A stretch of DNA of 64,000 bases from Methylocaldum sp. 14B. Lineage in GTDB: Bacteria; Pseudomonadota; Gammaproteobacteria; Methylococcales; Methylococcaceae. The notes below the pieces were generated by a model that worked only from the letters and a program-made list of their open reading frames with translations, did no database searches and was not told where the DNA came from. The position numbers were made by a program, and so were the translations under genes. The DNA is taken from contig NZ_MSCV01000010.1 in NCBI RefSeq assembly GCF_002005105.1, positions 1 through 64,000 on the forward strand, read 5' to 3'. This document shows positions 1 to 14,130 of the stretch, one piece after another (position 1 is the first letter of the stretch; every line of letters starts with the position of its first letter).

Positions 1-1
1 G

Positions 2-847
2 GATCAGCAGCTGATCGAGCGGCAGGATATCCCATTGATGACCCTGTCCGGCGGCTGCCTGTGCTGGCAGGTGCGGGAGGCTTTGGCGCCGGTACTGAAA
101 AAACTGTGGATGGCGTGGAGCCGGGTCGGCTCGTTCGATCGGGTCATTATCGAGGCCAGCGGCGTCGCCAACCCGGAGCCCATACTGTATACCCTGCTGC
201 GGGATCGCTGGCTGGCCTCCCGCTACCGGCTGCACGCCGTCGTGGCCACGCTGGCGATACCCCACGCCCTGGAGCAACTGGACCGGTTTCCCGAGGCTCG
301 CGCCCAAGTGGCTTGGGCGGATACCGTGGTGCTCACCCATGCCGATATGGCCGGCGCGGAGGACAAATTACGCCTTGAGGCCCGGTTGCACGAACTCGCT
401 CCGGCCACGCCCAGATTTTCTTCGTCATTACGAGGTGAGCTCGATGTCGAGGCCCTGTTGCGGACCCGTACCCGCGGCACCGACGGTCGGCCGCTGCCAA
501 AGGGCACCGACCTGCCTGACCACGGTTTTCGCAGTCTTTCTTTATACCTGGACGATCCGCTGCCCTGGTTGCAGTTGCAAACCATGCTTGAAGGATTGCT
601 CGCTCGCCATCGCGAACACCTGGTGAGAATCAAGGGTGTCGTCTATTTGCCCGATCGAATCGAGCCGGTCGCCGTACACGCCGCATCGGGGCAGCTTTTT
701 CCGCTGGTGCCCTTACCGGTTCGTCCGACCGATGACCAGCGTGGCCGGTTGGTGTTCATCACCGCCGGCCCACTCGATCCCTTGGCCGAGGAACTGATGG
801 CCGCCATCCACGGTAGCGCTATTCAGGGCTTGGTCCGCCTCCATTGA
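2..847 (+). CDS. CobW/YjiA-family GTPase-like protein, 5' truncated by window
   Basis: The frame is open to the left edge, so this is the C-terminal part of a CobW/COG0523 metallochaperone-type protein; the Walker A region lies outside the window. Visible family features are the block around SGGCLCW, IIEASGVANPEP, the linker strand region and the CobW C-terminal domain (residues about 170-265 of the visible part). Several signature positions are altered: the CxCC metal motif reads CLCW, and the G4 motif normally NKxD reads THAD. COG0523 proteins insert or deliver Zn, Co or Fe using GTP. The changes suggest weak GTP or metal binding, or a diverged subfamily. It sits at the edge of a metal-resistance region, consistent with metal homeostasis. 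No functional partner is visible on its 5' side. Confidence 0.75.
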   Translation, partial: DQQLIERQDIPLMTLSGGCLCWQVREALAPVLKKLWMAWSRVGSFDRVIIEASGVANPEPILYTLLRDRWLASRYRLHAVVATLAIPHALEQLDRFPEARAQVAWADTVVLTHADMAGAEDKLRLEARLHELAPATPRFSSSLRGELDVEALLRTRTRGTDGRPLPKGTDLPDHGFRSLSLYLDDPLPWLQLQTMLEGLLARHREHLVRIKGVVYLPDRIEPVAVHAASGQLFPLVPLPVRPTDDQRGRLVFITAGPLDPLAEELMAAIHGSAIQGLVRLH

Positions 848-974
848 TTGAGAGGCCTTGTTTCAGAACATGACCAACCATAGCCTCTCTTCGGATTCCC
901 CTGCGGCAGTCTCTTCAAGCAAGCGCCGCCAGTATGCGTTCCAGATCTAGGTTCAATTCTCAGCCCCATTCGCT

Positions 975-1229
975 CTGCGATTAACTCGGCGACTGCCGAC
1001 GCTTATCGGCGGGTTGCGTTTGAGGCTGCACCACGGCTTCTATTGCATCGGCTGTTGCAGGGCCGAGATGCTGGTGATGTTTGCCGTGGGCGTAATGAAC
1101 CTGCTCTGGATGGGACTGATCACCCTGGCGATCGTGGCGGAGCGCTATGTGCCCGGACCGGAAGGCAGCGTTCGAAAGCTGGTGGGCATTGGGCTGATGG
1201 CTTGGGGCTGTAACCAATGGATAAGATGA
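975..1229 (+). pseudogene. Fragment of a DUF2182 integral membrane protein
   Basis: The reading frame encodes LHHGFYCIGCC, then GVMNLLWM, then AERYVPG, which is the C-terminal signature of DUF2182, a predicted metal-binding integral membrane protein with a conserved GxYCxGCC motif. Only about 75 residues are present against a usual length of 230 or more, and no plausible start with a ribosome site precedes them. The first in-frame start is a TTG at 1014 inside the conserved region. I read this as a remnant left by deletion. It lies between a truncated CobW gene and a truncated P-type ATPase, so this end of the window is a zone of decayed genes. Confidence 0.65.
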
Positions 1230-1245
1230 TCTCGAAGACTGACCT

Positions 1246-1270
1246 ACGGTAATCGTCGGACGATTACCGT
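1246..1270. repeat. Perfect 12-bp inverted repeat with 1-nt centre
   Basis: The arms ACGGTAATCGTC and GACGATTACCGT are perfectly complementary around a single G, making a 25-bp palindrome 16 bp after the DUF2182 remnant stop. There is no following T-run, so it is not a typical intrinsic terminator. It could be an operator, a recombination or attachment site, or a hairpin that stabilises a transcript. Confidence 0.6.
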
Positions 1271-1730
1271 CTTGATGGAATCGAACCCATCGGGCCGCAA
1301 GTGACGCACGTCGTTCCAACTGGAGGTCCAAGTGGTCGAGCCGCGTATCATCCGTTCGGAACGTTGCCCGAAGTGTTGGCGACGGAGTTGGGTACCAGCG
1401 GCTTCGGATTGGTAATTTCGACGCGCTGAGCATGGATCATCGCCTTCAAGGCAGCCAGACCTAGCAACTGAATCTCCAGTCAAACAAATTGCCCACTGCA
1501 AAACCCAATGAGGCTGTAGGGATAGGAAGAAGAAGCGAGAAATCTCAACGAGCGCACGAAGTGCATAGGATGCCTCGACTGAATGTGTGAAATGGTACTC
1601 TCGGATCCGTGAATCTCCTCTTGGAGAGCCGGTTGCGAGCCGACTGACGGCAGAAACCATTTCTCCATGAAGCGCGATACCTTCAACAAAGCATTCCATT
1701 AATCCAAGCTTGCCCAAGCGCATGACTCTC
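1271..1730. other. About 460 bp without a recognisable gene
   Basis: No frame on either strand gives a convincing product. Reading frames of 70-170 codons exist on the minus strand but show no domain, signal peptide or ribosome site. It lies between two decayed gene fragments and is probably degraded coding or intergenic sequence. Confidence 0.5.
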
Positions 1731-2130
1731 TCATCTGAGTAATCGCAATCCATTGAAGATCACCAAGAGCGAGGCGCCCATGTCCGCGGCGATGGCGGAC
1801 CAGAGGGAAGCGCTGCCGAGGAAGGTCAGAACAACAAAAACGCCTTTGACGGTCAGCGAGAATGCGATGTTTTGACGGATGACGGCCAGGGTGCGCCGGG
1901 AGTGGTGGATCAGCCAAGGCAGCCTCGACAGATCGTCGGACATCAGGGCGATGTCGGCGGTCTCGATGGCGGCATCGCTCCCCGCCGCGCCCATGGCAAT
2001 CCCCAAGGTAGCCCGCGCCATCGCCGGGGCATCGTTCACGCCATCGCCCACCATGGCCACCTGGCCGTATTCGGCAACCAGGGTTTCCATGGCTGCCACC
2101 TTGTCCGCCGGCAGCAGCTCGGCACGAATC
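1731..2130 (-). pseudogene. C-terminal fragment of a Zn/Cd P-type ATPase
   Basis: The frame encodes only the end of a P1B-2 ATPase: [26 protein letters not shown], the last two membrane helices, and the C-terminus ending IFNGLRLLR. The N-terminal, CPC and DKTGT regions are missing and homology stops abruptly near 2130. It closely resembles, in the same orientation, the end of the large fusion gene at about 4233-4620, at protein and nucleotide level, making an imperfect direct repeat of roughly 380 bp about 2.5 kb apart. It is either the relic of a second cadA-like gene or a partial duplication. It cannot transport metal as it stands. Confidence 0.85.
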
Positions 2131-2198
2131 CGTCACGCCCATTTCCTGGGCGATGCGCTGATTTCAGGTGTTGCAATCGTCGGTCGTTAACTTATGGC

Positions 2199-2744
2199 CT
2201 AAAAATGATGATCGTCACCCTCATGGTCGTCGCGACATGTGGCGGTATGGGGATGATCGTTGCAGTCGTCCCATGGTGGCGGTGTGGGGCTGGGGGCATG
2301 GGTGCAATGGGAAAAGGGTTCGCCCCAAAACCCGGCACAGCGGCTTTGCGCGTTATTTTGAGCGCCGACCAAGTCGGGATCGGTCGCGTTAGGCTGCATC
2401 CATGCCCATCCTTGATCGAGTTGGTAAATCGCCGCATCGGCATAAAATCCTCCCCTCAATTGACAGGCCACCCGGCCGTCACTGAAACCAGGGCCGGGAT
2501 TGTCGATGGAGACATGGACGCGGCGGTTTCGGCAGAGTTTGGCCAGCTTGGCGCGCGATTTTCCGAACCCACGTTGGTGCTTCTGCGGCGCCTCTATTCC
2601 CGTCAGATGAATTCTGACTTTTTGATGGCCGTGCCGAACGGTCAGACGATCACCGGATTGGATCGAGATCACCTTGCCGGTATCGGAAAGGGCAGCCACG
2701 GGCAGGGCAAGCGTCAGAGCAACGAAAAGTCGAATCGGTTTCAT
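2199..2744 (-). CDS. Secreted SNase-like protein with His/Asp-rich tail, probably inactive
   Basis: A 181-residue protein beginning with a clear signal peptide (MKPIRLFVALTLALPVAALS). Residues about 22-145 follow the thermonuclease (SNase-like) fold: GKVISIQSGDRL, VRIHLTGIEAP, DGRVACQL, and a QGWAW segment. Family enzymes need two Arg and a Glu around GxEA; here the G.E.A position reads GFGKSRAKL, so the catalytic Glu appears to be missing while the GR arginine remains. The last 40 residues (after CAGFWGEPF) are rich in His, Asp and Cys, ending DDHEGDDHHF, and look metal-binding. It lies next to a CDF zinc exporter. I infer a periplasmic protein of nuclease ancestry possibly reused for metal binding. 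Confidence 0.6.
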   Translation of the reverse strand: MKPIRLFVALTLALPVAALSDTGKVISIQSGDRLTVRHGHQKVRIHLTGIEAPQKHQRGFGKSRAKLAKLCRNRRVHVSIDNPGPGFSDGRVACQLRGGFYADAAIYQLDQGWAWMQPNATDPDLVGAQNNAQSRCAGFWGEPFSHCTHAPSPTPPPWDDCNDHPHTATCRDDHEGDDHHF

Positions 2745-2917
2745 CGCTGTTCTTCATCGGTCAGGACAAGGTAAAAAGTATGGAGGTTCGTGTGAACCGT
2801 GGCAGCCTTTTCCAGGCCAACAATTACCGTCCTAAGTTATTGTGGCGGTGGTGAGGGGGTGGGCCACCTAACGCTAACCCAATGTTCTCCCTACAGAGCT
2901 TGCCTCTCCAAATCCCT

Positions 2918-3811
2918 TCACAGTGGCACCTCAGCGGTCTTTCGACTGGTCTGTTCCACCTGAATGGTCGAGTGGTCGAGCTTGAACTTCTCCCTGAGGG
3001 CCGTTGTCACCCGTTCTATCACCACCGCCGAGAATTCCGGAGGCGCGTGGTCCGCCAGTACTACATGGGCGCTGAGCGCGTCGATGCCCGAGGTGATCGT
3101 CCAGACGTGCAGATCGTGGACAGAGGCGACCCCCTCGATATCGAGCATCGTCTGCTCGACCTCTACCAGGTTGATATGCGCTGGCGTGGCTTCGAGCAGA
3201 ATGTTCACGGCCTGCGTCATCAGTTTCCAGGTGCGCGGCAGAATGAACAGGCCGATCAAGACGCTAAAGATGGGGTCGGCATAGTACCAGCCGGTAGCCC
3301 ACATGATCCCGCCGGCCACGAGAACGCCGACTGAACTGAGTAGGTCGCTGACGACCTCGAGGAAAGCGCCCCGCAGGTTCAAGCTCTCCTTCGCGCCCCG
3401 GCGCAAGAGCCAGATGCCGATCAGGTTCACGACCAAGCCGACTACCGCTACGGCCAGCATGGGCAAACTGGATACCTCGGGAGGCTCCTGAAAACGGCGG
3501 TAGGCTTCATACAAGATGTAGAAGGAGATTAGGAACAGGACTGCGGCGTTGGTTAGCGCCGCTAGAATTTCGACCCGGTAGTAGCCGTAGGTCTTGGTCG
3601 GCGATGCCGGCTTTGCAGACATCCAGGCGGCGAAAAGGGCCAGCCCCAGCCCGCCCACGTCGGTGAGCATATGAGTCGCGTCCGCGAGCAGCGCAAGGCT
3701 GTTCGTCCAGAGCCCGGCCACGACTTCCACGAAGAAGTAGGTAAAGGTCAGACCGAAGGTGGTCCACAGCAAACGGCGATTCCGGGCTGTGACCGATACC
3801 AATGTACTCAT
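2918..3811 (-). CDS. czcD: Cation diffusion facilitator (CzcD-type Zn/Cd/Co exporter)
   Basis: A 297-residue inner-membrane CDF protein of normal length. Six predicted helices span about residues 14-195. The helix-2 metal motif is LLADATHMLTD (H47, D51) and helix 5 carries GAFLEVVSDLLSS, the arrangement seen in CzcD-type members. The C-terminal cytosolic ferredoxin-like domain (about 205-290) contains DLHVWTITSG, typical of the family. It exchanges cytosolic Zn, Cd or Co for protons. It is the last gene of the leftward czc module, 65 bp after the DUF3147 gene, and probably gives cytosol-to-periplasm export that feeds the CzcCBA pump. Confidence 0.92.
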   Translation of the reverse strand: MSTLVSVTARNRRLLWTTFGLTFTYFFVEVVAGLWTNSLALLADATHMLTDVGGLGLALFAAWMSAKPASPTKTYGYYRVEILAALTNAAVLFLISFYILYEAYRRFQEPPEVSSLPMLAVAVVGLVVNLIGIWLLRRGAKESLNLRGAFLEVVSDLLSSVGVLVAGGIMWATGWYYADPIFSVLIGLFILPRTWKLMTQAVNILLEATPAHINLVEVEQTMLDIEGVASVHDLHVWTITSGIDALSAHVVLADHAPPEFSAVVIERVTTALREKFKLDHSTIQVEQTSRKTAEVPL

Positions 3812-3876
3812 TGCTAGTAGCTCCTACACCACATGTCACTCCAGCTCCCCCCACGTCTAAGCATCGGGAAGAGTTG

Positions 3877-4227
3877 CTAAAGACGCATCCCCGCGTAGCC
3901 GAGCACCAGATAGTACAAGGCGTAAAAGCTCACGGTCGCTGCCCCCGCCAGGCTCAGCGCCGCGAGGAAAGGCAAGCCGATGCGCAGAAACCAAGCGAAC
4001 AGTGGGAAGAAGGCCAGCGACGGGATCACTGCCCAAAAAATTCCCATTGCCAGCCCAGCGACCGATCGAACATCGCGGGTGTTCACCCAAAACCAGGTCA
4101 AGGCCAATAGCGAAGTGAGCGGCAATGCCGCGAGGATGGCGCCCAGCCATACCGAGCGCTTGGCCGTTTCCGAAACCGCCACGACCACCACGGCGGTCAA
4201 GAGCGTCTTGATGATCAGACGGAGCAT
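3877..4227 (-). CDS. DUF3147 membrane protein
   Basis: A 116-residue hydrophobic protein with about four transmembrane helices and the DUF3147 pattern VAVSETAKRS, then AALPLTSLLAL, then IFWAVIPSLAFF. The start chosen is the ATG at 4227, because its ribosome site AGGAG lies within the last codons of the upstream fusion gene whose stop is at 4233, so translation is probably coupled. A paralogue of identical length occurs at 13739-14086. The biochemical role is unknown. Placement between a metal ATPase/RND fusion and a CDF exporter suggests a helper role in metal efflux or membrane adaptation. Confidence 0.8.
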   Translation of the reverse strand: MLRLIIKTLLTAVVVVAVSETAKRSVWLGAILAALPLTSLLALTWFWVNTRDVRSVAGLAMGIFWAVIPSLAFFPLFAWFLRIGLPFLAALSLAGAATVSFYALYYLVLGYAGMRL

Positions 4228-4232
4228 CGCGG

Positions 4233-9641
<5,409 letters not shown>

Positions 9642-9655
9642 CTAAATGGAGTGCT

Positions 9656-9994
9656 TTAAGCGCTTCGGGGGGCGTACATGATGACGGCGACGCCGGCGAT
9701 GCACAGGGCAGCACCGACGAGATCCCAGCGGTCCGGCGGCTTACCGTCGATCCACCAGCCCCACAGCACCGACATCCACACGAACACACCGCCATAGGCG
9801 GCGTACACGCGGCCGAAGTGGGCCGGCTGAAAAGTGGGAACGATCCCATAGCCGATCAGCAGCAAGGCGCCGATCGAGCCGACCCACCAGGGTCGGCCAT
9901 CCCGAAACCAGAGCCAAACCAGATAACCCCCGCCGATCTCCAGGAGGCCGGCCAGGACGAAGTAGAGCACCGACAGGACCCACACGCTGTTCAT
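9656..9994 (-). CDS. UPF0060 (YnfA-family) inner-membrane protein
   Basis: A 112-residue protein with four predicted helices and the YnfA pattern [13 protein letters not shown], then [19 protein letters not shown], then [15 protein letters not shown]. The family resembles small multidrug-resistance exporters in size and topology, though transport has been little studied. It sits inside the czc module between czcB and the CzcA-CadA fusion, 23 bp before the latter, so it is probably co-transcribed with the metal pump genes. Confidence 0.9.
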   Translation of the reverse strand: MNSVWVLSVLYFVLAGLLEIGGGYLVWLWFRDGRPWWVGSIGALLLIGYGIVPTFQPAHFGRVYAAYGGVFVWMSVLWGWWIDGKPPDRWDLVGAALCIAGVAVIMYAPRSA

Positions 9995-10038
9995 ATGGAT
10001 AACCGTGTTAAAAAAGCCACATTACGCTCACTCTCCCT

Positions 10039-10140
10039 CCCTCATCCCTACCCGGCTTCGCCCCCCTCGCTTCGCTCTCCCCAAAGGGAGAAGGGAACTA
10101 TTGAGCCCCTCTCCCTCTGGGAGAGGGGTTGGGGTGAGGG
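10039..10140. repeat. REP-like palindromic element between czcB and the UPF0060 gene
   Basis: A core hairpin CCCCTCTCCC-TCT-GGGAGAGGGG lies at 10106-10128. Outer segments CCCTCATCCCTA (from 10039) and TTGGGGTGAGGG (10129-10140) can also pair with two mismatches, giving a long cruciform. The motif resembles the dispersed REP-type elements common in proteobacterial intergenic DNA. It may attenuate transcription or protect the czcCB message inside the operon. Confidence 0.65.
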
Positions 10141-10144
10141 GATT

Positions 10145-11650
10145 TCAATGCTCATGCGTCGCCCCGGCCTTGCCCAGCTCCGCCTTGAGCACGAAGCTGT
10201 TCCCCGCCGCATACCGCTCGCCCGCCGAAAGCCCTTTGATCACTTCCACGAAGTCGCGGTCGCGGCGGCCCAGTTCCAGCGGGCGCACCTCGAACTGGTC
10301 GCCGTATCGGGCGAACACCACCTGGAAATCCCGCCAGGTTTGTAGCGCCACCGCCGCCACCGCCACCGGCACGGTCGTTTCCTCCTGCACCACTTCCACG
10401 GTCACGAACAGGCCGGCGCGCCAGCGTCCTTCGGGATTGGGAAGGTGCACGTGGGCCGGGGCGGCGCGGGTCTGCTCGCCCACCAAGGGCCCGAGGTAGG
10501 CGACCGGTGCCTCCGCCTCCAAGTCCAGCGCCGGGGCTTTCAACCGGACCTTCTGGCCCAGGCGGACCCGATTCAGGTCCTTGGCGGGCACGCTGAATTC
10601 CCCCCAGACGGTGGAGAGATCGGCGATGACGAAAACCGTCGTGTCCGCCTGGACGGCCTCACCCGTCACCGTGTGTTTCTCGATCACCTGGCCGTCCAGC
10701 GGCGCACGCAGCTCATAGCGTGCAAACGAGGCGCCGCCTCCGCTACCGATATGGTCGATTTCCGTCCGATCGATACCCAGGACGGCCAACTGCTGCCGTG
10801 CGGTGGTGAGGGCGATTTCGGCTTCCGCGAACTGGGTACGGGCGGCGAGATAATCCTGCTGCGCGGAGATCTTCTCGCGCCACAGGCGCTCTTCCCGCTC
10901 GAACAGGGATCGGGCCAGCGCCAGGCGCTTGACCGCCGTGGCATACTGGCTTTTCAGATCCGCCAGATCCCTGCTCTCCAGCACAGCGATCACTTCGCCC
11001 CGGCGCACGCCGTCGCCCAGTTCCTTGCGCACCTCCACCGCGACCGCGGCGACTCTCGGCACCACATGGGCGAGGCGGTTCTGGTCGAACAGGATTTCGC
11101 CGGGCAGCTCCAGAACCGTCTCGATGGTCGCGGGACCCGCGGTTTTTACCTCGATACCGGCGCTTTGGAGCGATTCCGGTGCGAGCGCCACCCGGCCCTC
11201 CACCTGGGAATAGGCGAAGTCATAAGTCTTGCCGGCGTATTCGGCGTTGGCCTTCACATCGAAGGAATGGGGCTCCTCGACGATCTCATCGCCGAGCAGA
11301 TAGTCCGCTTCCTTGTGGAAGCGAATGCGATCAATGCGGTTGCCCAGCCGGTGAAGTTCGAACGTGAGCGCGACCGCTTCGGGTGGCAGGGGCTTGTCGT
11401 TCTCATAGACGTACACGCGGAATCGGGGCGGCACGCCCTTTTCGTAAATCGTGATCTCCAGGGCAAAACCGTCCCGGGAAAGCAGCCGGCCACCGTGGGG
11501 GCCGCGGACGATTTCGTTTTCGTGCGCTTCGCCCGCACCGTGTTCGTCCTCTTTAGGACCCTTGGGCGGCTCCGAGGTCAGGATCAGACCGGCCAGCACC
11601 AGTCCGATCAGCAGCAGGGCGGCGATGAGCGATGATTGCTTGATGTTCAT
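10145..11650 (-). CDS. czcB: RND periplasmic adaptor CzcB
   Basis: A 501-residue membrane-fusion protein. The start is the ATG at 11650, which overlaps the czcC stop as ATGA. A single N-terminal helix (about 7-25) anchors it. The next 100 residues are His/Glu-rich (ENEIVRGPHGGRLL, then a beta domain), the extra N-terminal domain seen in CzcB-type adaptors. Then follow the barrel-sandwich/lipoyl halves (RVAAVAVEVRKELGDGV and ELRAPLDGQVIEK) around an alpha-helical hairpin (about 265-335), and a membrane-proximal domain ending in THEH. It links the inner-membrane RND pump to CzcC and may ferry Zn/Cd/Co in the periplasm. Confidence 0.92.
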   Translation of the reverse strand: MNIKQSSLIAALLLIGLVLAGLILTSEPPKGPKEDEHGAGEAHENEIVRGPHGGRLLSRDGFALEITIYEKGVPPRFRVYVYENDKPLPPEAVALTFELHRLGNRIDRIRFHKEADYLLGDEIVEEPHSFDVKANAEYAGKTYDFAYSQVEGRVALAPESLQSAGIEVKTAGPATIETVLELPGEILFDQNRLAHVVPRVAAVAVEVRKELGDGVRRGEVIAVLESRDLADLKSQYATAVKRLALARSLFEREERLWREKISAQQDYLAARTQFAEAEIALTTARQQLAVLGIDRTEIDHIGSGGGASFARYELRAPLDGQVIEKHTVTGEAVQADTTVFVIADLSTVWGEFSVPAKDLNRVRLGQKVRLKAPALDLEAEAPVAYLGPLVGEQTRAAPAHVHLPNPEGRWRAGLFVTVEVVQEETTVPVAVAAVALQTWRDFQVVFARYGDQFEVRPLELGRRDRDFVEVIKGLSAGERYAAGNSFVLKAELGKAGATHEH

Positions 11651-13017
11651 TGGGGCTCCTTGGAAACGGGTACGAAGGCGAGCCGTTCGCCGATCAGCCG
11701 CTCCAACTCGGCGACGGCCTGGTGATAGGCAGTGAGCACGCGCAGGTATTGCGCCCTGGCGGCGAACAGCGTGCGCTGGGTGTCCAGGACATCCAGCAGG
11801 GCGAATTTGCCGAGGCGATAACCTTTTTGTACCGCGTCGAAGGCGCTCTCGGCGCCGGGCAGAATGGCGGTTTTGTACGCCTCCGCTTCCGCATAGGCGG
11901 CGGCGAGCGCCTGATAGGCGATGTTCAAGGCCGTGCCGACCCGCACCTCGGCGGCGCGGCGTTCCTCGATCGCCTTGGTGTGGCGATGCTCCGCCTCCAG
12001 AATGCCGCCCTGATTGCGGTTGAAAACGGGCAGCGGCAGGGAGACGCCGGCAACCAGGGCGTAGTCGTCGGGCATGAGGTATTTGCTCACCCCCAGGATC
12101 GCGGTCACGTCCGGAACGGCCCTGGCCTTTTCTAGATCGACCAGGGCCTGTCGCTGCGTAAGCTCCGTCGCCCAGCGGGCCAATTCCGGGTTCCGGTGAA
12201 TCCTTTCCTGCAATTGCTCCAGGGTGGGGATGGGCGAGACGGTTTCGAGCTCCCCCAATACGCGGGTAAAACGCGGGGTGACGCTGCTCCAGAGAGCCGC
12301 CAAGCGCCTCCGGGCAGCCTCCATTTCCCGTCCCGCCCGCGTCAGGTCGGTGCGGACGGTAGCGAGAGCGACCTTCGCGCGGGTTTCCTCCACCGGCGAT
12401 ACCTTTCCGGCTTCGACCTGGTTCTCGACCGCCGTGGCCACGTGTTCCGCGATTTCCGCCGTCTGCCGAGCCAGGTCGAGGCGCGCTTGGGCGCCCAGCA
12501 CTTCGCTGAAGGCCTGGGCGACCCGGGTCACTACTGCAATGCGTTGTGTCTCGTAATCCCAGCCGGCGAGATCCTGGGTCAGCTGGGCCGCCTCGATGCG
12601 GGCGGCGCGCTTGCCGCCCAGTTCGATCAACTGGCTGAGTTCCAGGGTCACCACGTCGCCGTCGAACCCTCGGATCGATCGGTTGCCGAAGTTCTGCGCC
12701 AAGGCATTGAGCGTGGGGTTGGGCCGAAGTCCAGCCTGCAGCACCGCCGCCTCGCGGGCGCGGATTTCCTGCGAGAAGGCGGCGAGTTCGGGGTTTTTGA
12801 GCAGCGCCGCGATGAGCGCCTGCATCAGGGTGATGTCCCCGGCGGGCTCTTCCGCCGAGGCTGTTTGGTCTGCGGCGGGTTCGTACGGTGCCTTGCTGGC
12901 CGCAGCGATTTTTTCGGCCGCTCTGGGCACCGCCGTTTCGGCGCCCTGGGTCGAACTGTCGAATAGCAAGAGGCCGGTCAGCGCGACGGCTACCGGTACG
13001 GTGAATTTTGTGAACAC
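11647..13017 (-). CDS. czcC: Outer-membrane efflux channel CzcC (TolC family)
   Basis: A TolC-family outer-membrane factor of 456 residues. I choose the GTG at 13017 because GGGAG sits eight bases upstream and the product then begins with a signal peptide (VFTKFTVPVAVALTGLLLF); a longer frame exists but lacks this. Two OEP repeats with long coiled-coil helices follow, including LRPNPTLNALAQNF and LELSQLIELGGKRAARIEAA, the usual CzcC wording. Its stop overlaps the czcB start by four bases, so the two are coupled. It forms the outer-membrane exit duct for the CzcBA complex. Confidence 0.92.
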   Translation of the reverse strand: MFTKFTVPVAVALTGLLLFDSSTQGAETAVPRAAEKIAAASKAPYEPAADQTASAEEPAGDITLMQALIAALLKNPELAAFSQEIRAREAAVLQAGLRPNPTLNALAQNFGNRSIRGFDGDVVTLELSQLIELGGKRAARIEAAQLTQDLAGWDYETQRIAVVTRVAQAFSEVLGAQARLDLARQTAEIAEHVATAVENQVEAGKVSPVEETRAKVALATVRTDLTRAGREMEAARRRLAALWSSVTPRFTRVLGELETVSPIPTLEQLQERIHRNPELARWATELTQRQALVDLEKARAVPDVTAILGVSKYLMPDDYALVAGVSLPLPVFNRNQGGILEAEHRHTKAIEERRAAEVRVGTALNIAYQALAAAYAEAEAYKTAILPGAESAFDAVQKGYRLGKFALLDVLDTQRTLFAARAQYLRVLTAYHQAVAELERLIGERLAFVPVSKEPQ

Positions 13018-13113
13018 GGAAGATTCTCCCAAGCGGGTGGAGTACCCTGCCGTGCGGCACGCGCACGACAAGGTCCGGCGCCCTCAGACGGGGCGCCATA
13101 CCGCTTGGGTGAT

Positions 13114-13560
13114 CTAATTCAGAAGAACAACGGTGCGCCGGGCGAGGAGCCTGGAATCGGTGATCGGCGGATCGGGGAAACGAAGCCGCCGCGGCACCAG
13201 CCGGGCATAGGGAATGAGGAGGAAAGTGAGGAAGACCAGGGGCAGGAGCCCGAGATCGAGCGAGGGTTTTGATGCCTCGGCCAGGGGAACATGGGCGCCG
13301 TGGTCATCGTCCACCACGGGAATGTCCCTGCAGGGAGAATCCCCGTCCGCGAAGTAGGCGCCGGTCTCGGCCTTGGTCGGGGAGCGTTGATCCGCATCGG
13401 TTCCATGATCATGGCCGGCAGGCTCCACCGCCACGTGACCATCGGCCCCGAAACACAGCACGAAAGCCGACACATCGCGATGGCCAAAGCCAAAATGACC
13501 GAGCACCGCAAGCATCAGCACAACAGAGAGCCAGATTTTGGAGCGCCGTAGCGTATTCAT
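13114..13560 (-). CDS. Small His/Asp-containing periplasmic protein at the head of the czc operon (CzcI-like position)
   Basis: A 148-residue protein with an N-terminal hydrophobic segment (about 8-35), a polar middle rich in His and Asp (GHDHGTDADQ, DDDHGAHV), a second hydrophobic segment (LLPLVFLTFLLIPYA) and a basic C-terminus ending RRTVVLLN. It lies 96 bp upstream of czcC, the position czcI holds in Cupriavidus czc operons. A similarly built protein at 52330-52749 precedes the second cusC and ends SLLN. I infer a membrane-tethered periplasmic metal-binding or regulatory protein; the family assignment is by architecture only. Confidence 0.6.
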   Translation of the reverse strand: MNTLRRSKIWLSVVLMLAVLGHFGFGHRDVSAFVLCFGADGHVAVEPAGHDHGTDADQRSPTKAETGAYFADGDSPCRDIPVVDDDHGAHVPLAEASKPSLDLGLLPLVFLTFLLIPYARLVPRRLRFPDPPITDSRLLARRTVVLLN

Positions 13561-13738
13561 TGCTCAGTTACTATATCCTATCGCCGCCAAGCGCGTAAAT
13601 GGTAGCGCGGCTAAACGAATGAAAAAGCTGGTTCAAACTCGGGGACAGGCAGGGTAATTTATGGACTTTTTCAGAGTAATCGTCCCGGATAGGCCGTCAA
13701 ACTTTGTCGGACCGAATCCCAATCGCCAAAGAGTTAAG

Positions 13739-14086
13739 ATGGCCTATTACCTCCTCAAGGTTTGCCTGTCGGCGCTCCTGATCGTCATCGTGTCGGAAAC
13801 CGCGAAGAGCAGTTCGATGCTCGGTGCCGTACTCGCCTCGCTGCCGGTGATATCCATCATCGCCTTCATCTGGTTGTATTTGGAGACGCATGACCTGAGC
13901 AAGATTGCCGCGCTGTCCGTGGATATCTTCTGGCTGGTGATTCCTTCCCTGACGTTGTTCTTGCTGTTGCCCCTGTTTATCCGTTGGGGCTTCGGGTTCT
14001 GGCTCAGCCTGGGCGCATCGATGGCGGGTGCCACCGTTTGTTACGGCGTGATGGTGCTTGGGCTGCGGTATTTCCAAACCGGATGA
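13739..14086 (+). CDS. DUF3147 membrane protein, second copy
   Basis: The ATG at 13739 gives a 115-residue product, close in length to the paralogue at 3877-4227; an upstream in-frame ATG at 13661 would add 26 polar residues absent from the paralogue and is not favoured. The pattern VSETAKSSSMLGAVLASLPVISI and IFWLVIPSLTLFLLL matches DUF3147, with four predicted helices. It is divergent from the czc operon and 44 bp before the sterol-desaturase-family gene, so it may pair with that enzyme. Function is unknown. Confidence 0.8.
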   Translation: MAYYLLKVCLSALLIVIVSETAKSSSMLGAVLASLPVISIIAFIWLYLETHDLSKIAALSVDIFWLVIPSLTLFLLLPLFIRWGFGFWLSLGASMAGATVCYGVMVLGLRYFQTG

Positions 14087-14130
14087 TTATGGGTCGATCT
14101 ATTCCTGTCGCTGTGGGGTGATCAAGCACC

